Shown one piece after another: positions 53,378-61,998 of a stretch of DNA of 64,000 nt; position 1 is the first letter of the stretch; each line of letters opens with the position of its first letter. Below the pieces are notes generated by a model. The model had not been told where the DNA came from. It searched no databases and saw only the letters and a program-made list of their open reading frames with translations. The stretch comes from Desulfarculaceae bacterium (lineage in GTDB: Bacteria; Desulfobacterota; Desulfarculia; Desulfarculales; Desulfarculaceae). Both the position numbers and the translations under genes were made by a program. The stretch covers positions 288,723 to 352,722 of the forward strand of contig JAIPEN010000004.1 in assembly GCA_021737145.1 (NCBI GenBank), in the 5' to 3' direction.

Positions 53378-53581
53378 ATGCCCTACGTGAACGTGAAAAT
53401 CGCCGGGACCGCCACCACCGAGCAAAAGCAACAGCTCATGGCCGATATAACCGAGGTGCTCTACAAGGTCCTGAACAAGCCCCACAAAGCCACCTACGTG
53501 GTCATCGATGAGTACGACACCAACAACTGGGGCGTGGGCGGCGAGAGCCTCACCGTGCGCCGGGCCCGGCAGAACAGCTAG
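53378..53581 (+). CDS. 4-oxalocrotonate tautomerase-family protein
   Basis: 67 residues. MPYVNVKIAG with Pro as the residue after Met, which becomes the catalytic N-terminal Pro, and EQKQQLMADITEVL. The C-terminal VVIDEYDTNNWGVGGESL is the usual strand and hairpin of the family. It stands 2 bp before the acetyltransferase gene. Confidence 0.92.
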   Translation: MPYVNVKIAGTATTEQKQQLMADITEVLYKVLNKPHKATYVVIDEYDTNNWGVGGESLTVRRARQNS

Positions 53582-53583
53582 GC

Positions 53584-54453
53584 ATGGAGCCCATCGCCCC
53601 GCCCCCGGGGCTAACGGTGCGCGCCATGAGCCGGGAAGAGGTGGAGCGCCTGGCCGTGCCCTGGGCCGCGGCCGAGGGCTGGAACCCGGGCCTGAACGAC
53701 GGCCCGGTTTTTCATGCCGCCGATCCGCAGGGCTTTTTCCTGGCTGAAAAAGACGGCCAGGCCCTGGGCTGCATCTCTGCGGTGAATTACGGCCGGGCCT
53801 ACTGCTTTCTGGGCTTTTTCCTGGTGGTGCCCGGCACCCGGGGACAGGGCGTGGGCTACGCCCTGAGCCAGGCCGCCCTGGCTCACGCCGGAAAGCGCGT
53901 CATGGGCCTGGACGGGGTGGTGGCCCAGCAGGACAATTACCGCGCCTCGGGCTTTGAATACGCCTTTACCAGCGTGCGCTACGCCCGCCCCGGCGGCGGC
54001 GAGGCCGAACCGCCCGAGAGCGGCCGGCTGAAGGAGCTGGCCTCCCTGCCCTGGGAGCGGGTCTTGGCCTATGACCAGGCCCACTTCCCGGCCCCGCGCC
54101 CGGAGTTTTTGCGCGGCTGGCTGGCCATGCCCGCCGTGACGGCCCTGGGCCTGGTGCACGGCGGGGAGCTAAAAGGCTACGGCGTGCTGCGCCCCTGCCA
54201 GGAAGGCCACAAGATCGGGCCCCTGTTCGCCGATGGCCCGGAGCAGGCCCGGGCCCTTTACCTGGCCCTGGCCGGCCGCGCCGCCGGAGGCCCGGTCTAT
54301 CTGGACGCGCCCCAGAACAACCCCCATGCCGTGGCCCTGGCCCGGGGCCTGGGCATGGAGCCGGTGTTCGAAACGGCGCGCATGTACAAAAACGGCCGCC
54401 CAGCCTGGCCGGCCGAGGAGATTTTCGGCATCACCAGCTTCGAGCTGGGCTGA
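53584..54453 (+). CDS. Tandem GNAT-family acetyltransferase
   Basis: 289 residues. The N-terminal half is a GNAT domain with FFLVVPGTRGQGVGYALSQA, whose R/Q-x2-G-x-G/A element binds acetyl-CoA. The second half (about 150-289; GLVHGGELKGYGVLRPCQEG, then VYLDAPQNNPHAVALARGLG) resembles the GNAT_C-type domain found in two-domain acetyltransferases of this class. Substrate unknown. Confidence 0.87.
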   Translation: MEPIAPPPGLTVRAMSREEVERLAVPWAAAEGWNPGLNDGPVFHAADPQGFFLAEKDGQALGCISAVNYGRAYCFLGFFLVVPGTRGQGVGYALSQAALAHAGKRVMGLDGVVAQQDNYRASGFEYAFTSVRYARPGGGEAEPPESGRLKELASLPWERVLAYDQAHFPAPRPEFLRGWLAMPAVTALGLVHGGELKGYGVLRPCQEGHKIGPLFADGPEQARALYLALAGRAAGGPVYLDAPQNNPHAVALARGLGMEPVFETARMYKNGRPAWPAEEIFGITSFELG

Positions 54454-54481
54454 GCCGAGCAGCATAAGCAGGGAGGGATTC

Positions 54482-54829
54482 ATGCTGGTTCGCGACCTGG
54501 AGCACCCCGACACCCAAGCCACCAAGTACCGGGCCCACGGCGGCGGGGTGGCCCACATGATCCTGGACGCCCGGCGCCATCTGAGCACCGTCATGTTCCT
54601 GGCCCATGCCTCGGTGCCCGCGGGCAACAAGCTCGAAGGTCATGTTGACCCCATGGAAGAGATATATATAATTCAAACTGGAGTGGGGGATATGCAGGTC
54701 GATGACGAGATTCGCCCGGTGAGTCCCGGCGACTGCATCCACATTCCCATCGGAAGCTATCACGAACTGACCAATACCGGCGAGGAAGAGTTGACTATCC
54801 TGGTCGTGGCCGGGCTCATACCCGGCTGA
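54482..54829 (+). CDS. Single-domain cupin protein
   Basis: 115 residues from the ATG at 54482 (GGGAGGG in front). Cupin motif 1 is GHVDPMEEIYIIQTGVGDMQ and motif 2 is PGDCIHIPIGSYHELTNTG, with metal ligands His, Glu and His in place. Ends in VVAGLIPG. Reaction unknown; small cupins of this type often bind sugars or act as isomerases. Confidence 0.88.
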   Translation: MLVRDLEHPDTQATKYRAHGGGVAHMILDARRHLSTVMFLAHASVPAGNKLEGHVDPMEEIYIIQTGVGDMQVDDEIRPVSPGDCIHIPIGSYHELTNTGEEELTILVVAGLIPG

Positions 54830-54884
54830 TCACCCATTCGCCAAGCCCTGCTCCATAGCTCGCAACACACTTGGGGGGGTGTGC

Positions 54885-55220
54885 ATGCAACGTCACGGGC
54901 CCGATTACCTGCAAAGCGGAATACCAATGGGGGTGGCCATTGCCCTCAAACGCATGCCCCGCGGCCTGCGCCGGGAGTTCTTTGTGGAATACCGGCGGCG
55001 GCGGCGGGGCATAATCCCCAACCTGATCTTGGCCGTGTTTTTTCCGGTGCAGTTGTTCCTGCTGGGACGCTGGCTGCTGGGCGCGGCCTTTTGGGCCACC
55101 CTGGGCGGGCTGGGGGTGTGGTGGATCATCGAGATCTTCCTAACCCCCATGCGGGTGCGCGACTACAACATGTCCCTGGCCCGCTCCATTTTGGACAACA
55201 TCATCGGCGTGGTGATCTGA
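54885..55220 (+). CDS. Small two-helix membrane protein (TM2-like)
   Basis: 111 residues from the ATG at 54885, with a G-rich Shine-Dalgarno; a GTG two codons earlier is possible. A basic N-terminus (RRRRRG) precedes two membrane helices, IIPNLILAVFFPVQLFLLGR and FWATLGGLGVWWIIEIFLTP, connected by a short loop as in TM2-domain proteins. The C-terminus has RVRDYN, common in that group. Function unknown. Confidence 0.78.
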   Translation: MQRHGPDYLQSGIPMGVAIALKRMPRGLRREFFVEYRRRRRGIIPNLILAVFFPVQLFLLGRWLLGAAFWATLGGLGVWWIIEIFLTPMRVRDYNMSLARSILDNIIGVVI

Positions 55221-55223
55221 GGT

Positions 55224-55427
55224 GTGGCCCGGCATGGCGTCTGGAAAATTAGGATAATGCTCGGGCGTTTGCTATGCGCGGCTATTATACTGTCGCTCTT
55301 GGTGCTGGACTGGGCCGCCCTGCACGATATCCTCCGAAATGAGCCCAATCAGGCCATGGAGTGGATAATGCTGGCGCTGTCGGCGCCTTGTTTGTTCTTT
55401 ACCGTTCGCTTATTGCTCCGCGGCTAG
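55224..55427 (+). CDS. Small hydrophobic hypothetical protein
   Basis: 67 residues if the GTG at 55224 is used, 56 if the ATG at 55257 (with AGGA in front) is used. Two membrane helices, LLCAAIILSLLVLDWAAL and WIMLALSAPCLFFTVRLLL. It follows the TM2-like gene by 3 bp. No recognised family. Confidence 0.55.
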   Translation: MARHGVWKIRIMLGRLLCAAIILSLLVLDWAALHDILRNEPNQAMEWIMLALSAPCLFFTVRLLLRG

Positions 55428-55445
55428 AGACAATCATTACCAGCC

Positions 55446-55883
55446 CTATTGCCGCGTGTAGTGCCTTATTAACCCGGCCACCACCCCCAGCACCCGCACC
55501 TGGTCGTGGCGCAGGGTGATGGGCTCCATGGTCTCGTTGGCCGGCTCCAGGCGGATATGGTCCCGCTCCAGATAGAACTTCTTCAGGGTCACGTCGGTCT
55601 CGTTGATCAGGGCCACCACGGTCTGGCCGTTTTCGGGGCTCTGGCGCTCCTCCACCACGATCACGTCGCCGGGTCGGATGTGCTCGTCGATCATGGAATC
55701 GCCCCGCACCTCCAGGGCAAAGGTGCGGTAGCGGCCCAGCATGTCTCCGGGGATGGAAACGGTGCGGTCCTCGGCCACCGCCTCGATGGGCTGACCGGCC
55801 TGCACCACCCCCAGCAGAGGAACCTCCACCTGCTCCAGATCAATCTCGCAAAAGCCCAGATCACTAAGGGTGACGCTGCTCAT
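55446..55883 (-). CDS. UmuD-like S24 autoprotease without DNA-binding domain
   Basis: 145 residues. The LexA/UmuD peptidase fold is complete: cleavage site Ala29-Gly30 in GVVQAGQP, nucleophile Ser63 in RGDSMID, and general base Lys101 in TDVTLKKFY. Only about 28 residues precede the cleavage site, so the LexA winged helix is absent and the size matches UmuD (139 residues). No umuC lies next to it. It probably responds to RecA filaments by self-cleavage, which is inference from the family. Confidence 0.87.
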   Translation of the reverse strand: MSSVTLSDLGFCEIDLEQVEVPLLGVVQAGQPIEAVAEDRTVSIPGDMLGRYRTFALEVRGDSMIDEHIRPGDVIVVEERQSPENGQTVVALINETDVTLKKFYLERDHIRLEPANETMEPITLRHDQVRVLGVVAGLIRHYTRQ

Positions 55884-55913
55884 GGTCGCCTCCTGTTGTT
55901 ATACCTTTGTATT

Positions 55914-55928
55914 GTATGCTATACATAC
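55914..55928. promoter_or_regulatory. Palindrome upstream of the UmuD-like gene
   Basis: GTATG-CTATA-CATAC, 5-bp arms, 31 bp upstream of the UmuD-like start and 56 bp upstream of the divergent amidohydrolase gene, in a locally AT-rich stretch. A possible SOS or autoregulatory operator; no known LexA box is matched with certainty. Confidence 0.4.
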
Positions 55929-55983
55929 GTGAGGCTGATGTCAAGGACTTTACCCTGTGCAGGCCGGTTGCTATAGTGCGGGC

Positions 55984-56817
55984 ATGATCATCGATGTACA
56001 CACCCATATCTTCCCTCCCCAGGTCATGGCGGACCGTGAGCGCTTTTGTCAGGGAGAACCGGCATTTGCGGCCATCTACCAGAACCCGGACGCCCCCATG
56101 GTGGACGCGGAGGGCCTGGTAGGGGCCATGGACGGGGAAGGGGTGGACATCTCCTGGGCGGTGGGCTTTCCCTGGATCAGGGAAGAGAACGCCCGGTTGC
56201 ACAACGACTATCTGCAGCAGGCCATCCAGGCCCACCCGAAGCGGTTGCGCGGCCTGGCCTGCGTGCACCCGCCGGCGGACTGGGCCATGCGCGAGGCCGA
56301 ACGCTCCCTGGGCTTGGGCCTGCACGGCCTGGGCGAGCTGGCCTTTTACGACAGCGACCTGGACACGGCCAGCCTGGGGGCCATGTGCGACCTGGCCGCC
56401 GAGGCGGACGCGCCCCTGCTGCTGCACACCAACGAGCCGGTGGGGCACCAGTATCCCGGCAAGGCGCCCATGACCCTGGCCGCCCTGTACGGGCTCATCA
56501 CCGCCCATCCGGCCACCAAGCTGGTGCTGGCCCACATGGGCGGGGGCCTGTTCTTTTACGCCGCGCTCAAACGCGAGGTGTCCGACGCCCTGGCCAAGGT
56601 GTGGCTGGACACCGCGGCCGCGCCTTTCCTGTACCGCCCCCGCGCCTACGGCCTGGCCGTGGAGCTCATGGGCGAGGACAAGCTACTCATGGGCAGCGAC
56701 TATCCCCTCTTGCCGGTGAGCCGCTACCGCCGGGAGATAGGCTCGCCCGAGGCGGGCCTTAGCCCGGAGCAGCTGGCCCTGGCCCTGGGCGATAACGCGG
56801 CCCGCCTTTTGGCCTGA
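55984..56817 (+). CDS. Amidohydrolase_2-family metal-dependent hydrolase
   Basis: 277 residues from the ATG at 55984. TIM-barrel hydrolase with the metal-binding HxH in MIIDVHTHIF, a central His in LLLHTNEP, the AHMGGG motif and the catalytic Asp in LLMGSDYPLLP. The amidohydrolase-related family includes decarboxylases of aromatic acids as well as hydrolases. Next gene starts 4 bp after its stop. Confidence 0.9.
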   Translation: MIIDVHTHIFPPQVMADRERFCQGEPAFAAIYQNPDAPMVDAEGLVGAMDGEGVDISWAVGFPWIREENARLHNDYLQQAIQAHPKRLRGLACVHPPADWAMREAERSLGLGLHGLGELAFYDSDLDTASLGAMCDLAAEADAPLLLHTNEPVGHQYPGKAPMTLAALYGLITAHPATKLVLAHMGGGLFFYAALKREVSDALAKVWLDTAAAPFLYRPRAYGLAVELMGEDKLLMGSDYPLLPVSRYRREIGSPEAGLSPEQLALALGDNAARLLA

Positions 56818-56821
56818 CGCC

Positions 56822-58063
56822 GTGGCCTTGAACATCCTCCATGCGGCTGACCTGCATCTGGGCGGCCCGGTGGCCGCTCCCGACCCGGCCCTGGAGAACA
56901 TCGCCGCCCAGGCCCGCGCCACCGGCCTGGAGCGCCTGGTGGAGCTGTCGCAACAGCGCCGGGCGGGCCTGGTGCTCCTGGCCGGGGACGTGTTCCACTC
57001 CCCCACTCCTCCCCTGAGCGCGGTGTTCGCCCTGGAAAAGGCCCTGGCCGCCTGGGGCGAGATGGGCGCGCGGGTGGCCATCGCGCCGGGCAACCACGAC
57101 CCCTGGCTGCCTGGCGGGGTGTGGGAGTCCTGGCAGCCCAGCGAACACGTGACCATCTTCGCGCCCGCGCCGGGGGGCATGGCCCTGGGCGAGGACGGCC
57201 CCTGGCTGGCCGGAGCGGCCCACGCCTCCCCGGCCGAGAGCCGCGACCTGGCCGCCGCCCTGCCCCCGCCGCCGGGCTCCCGCCCCGGCCTGGCCGTGCT
57301 GCACGCCAACCTGGCCTCGGCCAATGCCGCCGGAGTGCACGAGCCCTACGCCCCGGCCAAGCTCTCCCAGATGATCGCCGCGCCCTTTGCCCTCTGGGCC
57401 CTGGGGCACATCCATATCGGCCAGGAGCTGAGCGCCCATCCCCGCGTGCTCTACGCGGGCACGCCCCAGGGGGCCCATTTGGGCGAGACCGGCCCCAAGG
57501 GGGCCTGGCTCCATCGCCTGGAGGGCGCATCGGTTTCCAGCGAGTTCGTGCCCCTGGCCCTGCTGGAGTTTTACGACCTGCGCCTGGACGACCTGGCCCG
57601 GGTGGCGAGCCCGGCCGCCCTGGTGGAGCGGGTGCGGGCCGAGCTGCCCGCCGTGGCCACGGCCCGGCCCTGCCAGCGCTGCCTGCGCCTGAGCCTGGCC
57701 GGTCCCTCGCCCCTGTGGGAGGCCCTGCGCGCCCAGGGCCCCGAGGCCCTGGCAAGCCTGCTGCGGAGCGAGCTGGGCCTGGCCGGCCTGGTGCTGGGCG
57801 CCCGCGCCCTGGGCCCGGCAATCGACCCGGCCGAGCTGGCCGCGCGCGACGACGTGCTGGGCCGCGCCCTGAGCCTGCTGGCCCGGGCCGAGGGCGACGA
57901 CGAGTTCCTGGCCGAGCTGACCGGCGAGATGGGCAAGGGCCTGCACCCGGACCAGGCCCGCCTGGAACGCGCCGAACGCGTGGCCCGTTTGCGCGGCCTG
58001 CTGCCCGAGGCCCGCTGGCTGCTGGTGGGCGGCCTGCATCCCGGCGAGGCGGGCGGCAAATGA
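56822..58063 (+). CDS. SbcD/YhaO-type DNA repair nuclease
   Basis: 413 residues from a GTG. Calcineurin-like phosphoesterase: NILHAADLHLGG (first metal ligands), LLAGDVFH, GNHD, LHANLASANAAG and LGHIHIGQ. The C-terminal part after about residue 250 is helical and divergent, as in YhaO-type relatives. It overlaps the SbcC-like gene by 4 bp, the usual pairing of an Mre11/Rad50-like complex. Confidence 0.9.
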   Translation: MALNILHAADLHLGGPVAAPDPALENIAAQARATGLERLVELSQQRRAGLVLLAGDVFHSPTPPLSAVFALEKALAAWGEMGARVAIAPGNHDPWLPGGVWESWQPSEHVTIFAPAPGGMALGEDGPWLAGAAHASPAESRDLAAALPPPPGSRPGLAVLHANLASANAAGVHEPYAPAKLSQMIAAPFALWALGHIHIGQELSAHPRVLYAGTPQGAHLGETGPKGAWLHRLEGASVSSEFVPLALLEFYDLRLDDLARVASPAALVERVRAELPAVATARPCQRCLRLSLAGPSPLWEALRAQGPEALASLLRSELGLAGLVLGARALGPAIDPAELAARDDVLGRALSLLARAEGDDEFLAELTGEMGKGLHPDQARLERAERVARLRGLLPEARWLLVGGLHPGEAGGK

Positions 58064-60708
58064 GGCTGGAGCGCCTGCACATCGGCGGCTTCGGCCCTCT
58101 GCCCAAGAACCGCACCCTGGAGTTCGCGCCCGGCCTGAACCTGGTGCTGGCCCCCAACGAGCGCGGCAAGACCACCCTGGGCGAACTCGTCACCGGGCTG
58201 TTCTACGGCTTCGGCAACCGGGTGGGCGGGGTGCATCCCTATGAGCCCTGGTCCGGCGGCGACACCGGGGGCGAACTGGCCTATCGCCTGGACGATGGCG
58301 GGACCTTCACCCTGGCCCGGCATCTGGACAAGCGCGAGACCACCAGCCTGCGCGACGCGGCCGGACGCGCGGTGGATCTGAGCCGAGGCCGCCAGCCGGG
58401 CGAGCTGCACCTGGGCCTGGGGCAAGGGGCCTTCCTCACGGTGAGCCGCATCCGCCTGGAGGATTTGCAACAGGCGCTCTACGCCAGCCCTGGCGAGACC
58501 AAGGAGCTCAAGGCCACCCGGCAATGGCTGGCCGGATACTTTTTCTCCGAAGCCGCCACCCGTGGCCAGGTGATCAATCCGGTGGGCGTGCTGCAAAACC
58601 TGCGCGAGCAGCGGGAGCGGCTCTACTCCCGCGACCGCCGCAAGGGCGCGGAGAGCAAGCGCCTGCTGGAATCCGAAGCCCAAGCCAACCAGTCCCTGGC
58701 CTCGGCCAGGGAGCGCGAGACCCAGGCCCGCCAGACCCAGGCCCGCTTGCAAGAGGCGACCACTCAAGCCGAGGCCCTGGACCGACGCCGCAAGCAGGCC
58801 GCCCAAGAGGTGGAGCGGGCCGCCAAGCAGGTGGAGCTGGCCCAGGCCCTGGCCAGGCGCGGCGAGCTGCAAAAACAGATCGATGAGCTGACCCGGCAGG
58901 GACTGGCCCCGGCCGAGGCCGAGACCCGCGCCCGGGAGCTGACCGGCCAGGCCCGCGCCGCCAGGGAGCGTGCCTCCCAGGCCGAACAGGCGGCGGCCAA
59001 GGCCCGCGCCCAGGCCAAGGAGCTGTCGCCCACGGGCGAACCCGCCGCCCTGGAGGAGCGCCTGCGCGGCCTGGGAGCCCGCCGGGCCGAGCTCATCGCG
59101 GCCCACCGCCACCAGGAATCGGACGAACGCCTCCTTTCCAGCCGGGCCGGAGCCCTGCGCGAGCAGTGGGGCCTGGAGCCCTCGGGCCTGGCCAGCCTGG
59201 ACCCGCAGATGCCCTACCACCTGGAGCGGCTGCGCACCGCCGCCCGGGAGGCCGAGACCCAGGCAGAGCAGGCCCGCCAGGCGGTGGAGGCTCTGCCTGC
59301 CGCCCCGGCCGCGCCGGTGCTGTGGCTGGTGCTGGGCATAGTGGCCCTCATAGGCGGGGCCAAGATGATGTTCTGGACCTATATGGGCGCCCTGCCCCTC
59401 TGGTGCTGGGCCCTGGCCGCGGCCCTGGCCCTGGGCGGCGCCGGCCTGGGCGCTTTATGGCTGGCCCGCCGATCCGGGGTCAAGCAGGCCGCGCAAAAGC
59501 GCGGCGCGGCCCAGGCCCAGGCAGACCAGGCCCAGGAGAAAGCGGCTCAAGCCCATATTGAATTGGAGTCCGGGCTGGAGGCCCTGCCTCCCGGCCTGCG
59601 CGAGACCCAGGCCATGGCCCTGAGCGCGGCCATCGGCGAGGCCGCCCGCTTGGAACAGGACCGCGCGGCCCAGGACGCGGAGCGTCAGCGTCTGGAGGAG
59701 CAGCGCACCGGCCTGTTGGCCGAGGCCCGCGAGCTGGCCCCGGAAGCCGAGGGCGGCATGGAGGCGGCCCTGGACCAGCTGGCCGCCCGGGTGGAACGAG
59801 CCAAGCAGGCCCTAAGCGCCGCCCAAGGACACCAGGAAAGCGCGGCCCGGGAAAAGGCATCGGCCGAGCAACTGGAGCGCGACCTGGCCGGGCACTTGGC
59901 CGCCCTGGGCCTGGCCGACCTGCCGGCCCTGACCTTGGCCCGCCAGCGCGAGGCCCAGGCGCGGGACCTGACGGCCAAGCTGGCCGAGTTGGACCAGTCC
60001 CTGGGCGCGGCCGCATCGGGACCGCCCGTGGAGCACCAAGCCGCCCAGGCGGCCCTGGCCACGGCCCGCGAGCAGGCCGCCGCAATGGAGCGAGAGGCCC
60101 GGGAGCTGGCCACCGCGCGCGGGGCCCTGGAGCGGGAGCTGTCCCATCTGGGAGCCAGCGAGACCGTGGCCCAGGCCTCGGCCCGCTTGGAGCGGCTGGC
60201 CGAAGAGCGCTCCGTGCTGGCCCAAGAGCACGACACCCTGCTCCTGGCCGAGGCCCTGCTCAACCGGGCCATGGAGGAGTTTCGCCTGGAGGCCCAGCCG
60301 GGCCTACTGCAAAAGGCGGGGGAATATCTGCGCCTGGCCACGGCCGGGGCCTACGAGTGGCTGGGCACCGACCTGTTCGCGGGCCAGGGCAAGGCCGAGC
60401 CGGAGATAAGCGCCCGGGCCGGAGCGGGCTCGCCGGAGCGGGGCAGCGGCGCGCTCAGCCGGGGGGCGCGGGACCAGCTCTACCTGTGCCTGCGCCTGGC
60501 GCTGGCCGACGAGATCGTGGCCTCGGGCGAGCCCCTGCCCCTGATCCTGGACGATCCCCTGGTCAACTTTGACGACCGCCGTTTGGCCGCCACCCTTCAG
60601 ATGCTGTGCAAAGTGGCCGCCTCGCGCCAGGTGCTCTTGCTCACCTGCCACCAGCGCCAGGCCGACCTGCTGGCCGGCATGTGCGAGGTCAACCGGCTGG
60701 AGATTTAA
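58060..60708 (+). CDS. SbcC/YhaN-type AAA ATPase with coiled coils
   Basis: 882 residues. Rad50-like: the N-terminal LHIGGFGPLPKN and the Walker A loop LVLAPNERGKTTLGELVTGL; long coiled coils at about 190-480 and 560-740 rich in Ala, Glu, Gln and Arg; two membrane-like helices between them (about 420-460: APVLWLVLGIVALIGG and LWCWALAAALALGGAGLGAL), which are typical of the YhaN branch rather than SbcC; and C-terminal signature LSRGARDQLYLCLRLALAD with Walker B PLILDDPLVNFD. Works with the SbcD-like nuclease. Confidence 0.9.
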   Translation: MRLERLHIGGFGPLPKNRTLEFAPGLNLVLAPNERGKTTLGELVTGLFYGFGNRVGGVHPYEPWSGGDTGGELAYRLDDGGTFTLARHLDKRETTSLRDAAGRAVDLSRGRQPGELHLGLGQGAFLTVSRIRLEDLQQALYASPGETKELKATRQWLAGYFFSEAATRGQVINPVGVLQNLREQRERLYSRDRRKGAESKRLLESEAQANQSLASARERETQARQTQARLQEATTQAEALDRRRKQAAQEVERAAKQVELAQALARRGELQKQIDELTRQGLAPAEAETRARELTGQARAARERASQAEQAAAKARAQAKELSPTGEPAALEERLRGLGARRAELIAAHRHQESDERLLSSRAGALREQWGLEPSGLASLDPQMPYHLERLRTAAREAETQAEQARQAVEALPAAPAAPVLWLVLGIVALIGGAKMMFWTYMGALPLWCWALAAALALGGAGLGALWLARRSGVKQAAQKRGAAQAQADQAQEKAAQAHIELESGLEALPPGLRETQAMALSAAIGEAARLEQDRAAQDAERQRLEEQRTGLLAEARELAPEAEGGMEAALDQLAARVERAKQALSAAQGHQESAAREKASAEQLERDLAGHLAALGLADLPALTLARQREAQARDLTAKLAELDQSLGAAASGPPVEHQAAQAALATAREQAAAMEREARELATARGALERELSHLGASETVAQASARLERLAEERSVLAQEHDTLLLAEALLNRAMEEFRLEAQPGLLQKAGEYLRLATAGAYEWLGTDLFAGQGKAEPEISARAGAGSPERGSGALSRGARDQLYLCLRLALADEIVASGEPLPLILDDPLVNFDDRRLAATLQMLCKVAASRQVLLLTCHQRQADLLAGMCEVNRLEI

Positions 60709-60762
60709 TGCCGGATTAGGCAGCGCCCAGAGGCGGATTGGCGCGGGTCAGCACGCAACAAA

Positions 60763-61017
60763 TTGATAGAATGGCTTAAATTAGCCACTACCAATCATGC
60801 CCGTCTGAAAATGGGCGTCCTGGCTTACAACCTTCTCCACATCATGAGCCGGTTTTGCATCAAGGGCGTGGAGGTCAAACGGTCCATGGAGTGGTTGATC
60901 CGTCGGGTCATCAAGGCCGCCGCCCGCGCCGCACACCATGGCCGACTATGGTGGTTGCATGTAGCCTCGGCCTTTCTCCTGGCCCACCACTACAGATCGG
61001 TGTTGGACACCGCCTGA
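60763..61017 (+). pseudogene. 3' remnant of an IS1380-like transposase
   Basis: 84 codons: EWLKLATTNHARLKMGVLAY, LLHIMSRFCIKGVEVKRSM, WLIRRVIKAAARAAHHGRLW and HVASAFLLAHHY. This pattern of hydrophobic and basic helices is that of the extreme C-terminus of IS4/IS1380-type transposases. The catalytic DDE region and any 5' part are missing; the SbcC-like gene ends only 54 bp before it. The stretch 61018-61271 has no supportable ORF and may contain the 3' end of the insertion sequence. No terminal inverted repeat was identified. Confidence 0.6.
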
Positions 61018-61271
61018 AACCGGGCACTGGTTGACCGGGAAAACGCGATGGACTACTATCCCCGAGGATTGAGGAATGGCGCTTTCTGGCGTGACTTCCA
61101 TGGTAAAGGGTCTCAATCGACAGCCGAGAATTACGATGGTTGCCGTGGCTGAGGCTGATGCCGTGCAATGAATCGCGTCGGGTGGCTCCAGGTTCCCGGA
61201 TATGCGGCGTCTGCCGCATATCCTAGGCTTACAGGAATCAGCACGTGAACTGAACAACGACGAGGGTGATC

Positions 61272-61715
61272 ATGAAAATTAAAACCGTGTTGTTGGCTCT
61301 GGTAATGTTTTTTGGTCCGGCCTTGGGATTTGTAGACCGGGCGTCGGCCGATCCCACCCCGAATTGCGACATTTTGTCGATTACAGTTGCAGGCGCCGGT
61401 GACGGCTGGTTTGTCGAGGCGACTAAATGCAATCACGGGAAGGCGTCCCGGGAGGACGATGTGGATATTCTCTTGCTACCGGTTGATGAAGGTTTCTACG
61501 GGCCGGATTGCGAGATTGTCATCGAGAAAAAAGACGCCACGACATTGGATAAGAACCGCTATGTTTATAGGGTGGGACAGGGAATTTGCAGTATTAAATA
61601 CAAAGCCGGGAATATCCATGTTGAACAAAAGGGTGAATGGTCGCTCCAATACCAAGTGCAAAAAGGTTCCTATGCAGACGATAGAGGGGGAGTTGTCACT
61701 TTTAACATCCCATAG
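61272..61715 (+). CDS. Orphan secreted protein
   Basis: 147 residues from the ATG at 61272 (GAGGGTGAT in front). Signal peptide residues 1-27 (ending ASAD). Mature domain of about 120 residues with three to four Cys (PNCDILSITVAGAG, TKCNHGKAS, PDCEIVIEKKD, GQGICSIKYKAGNI) and beta-rich composition. Codon use is less GC-rich than in the genes to the left. No family recognised. The 283 bp after it (61716-61998) hold no ORF that I support; this gap is also AT-richer than the core. Confidence 0.65.
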   Translation: MKIKTVLLALVMFFGPALGFVDRASADPTPNCDILSITVAGAGDGWFVEATKCNHGKASREDDVDILLLPVDEGFYGPDCEIVIEKKDATTLDKNRYVYRVGQGICSIKYKAGNIHVEQKGEWSLQYQVQKGSYADDRGGVVTFNIP

Positions 61716-61998
61716 TGCATTCACGGAGCGGATTGCGAATAAAACCGAAGAGGATATATCCGGATGGAACCGCGCCCCGGGAGATCAAACAATGGTGATG
61801 GGCGGATATGGTGAATCAGTGACCTAAACGGCAATATCCATGTGAAATTTGGGGTCGCAGTGAAGTTCACCACGTCTTCATCAGAGAAGATTGTAACCAG
61901 GGCAAGCAGCAATTTGAGCCGGCCGGATTCAGTGCGCCTGAACAAAAAAATACGCGATCAAAAAAAATAACCCCGGTAATGCTGAATTTTGCGCCAGG

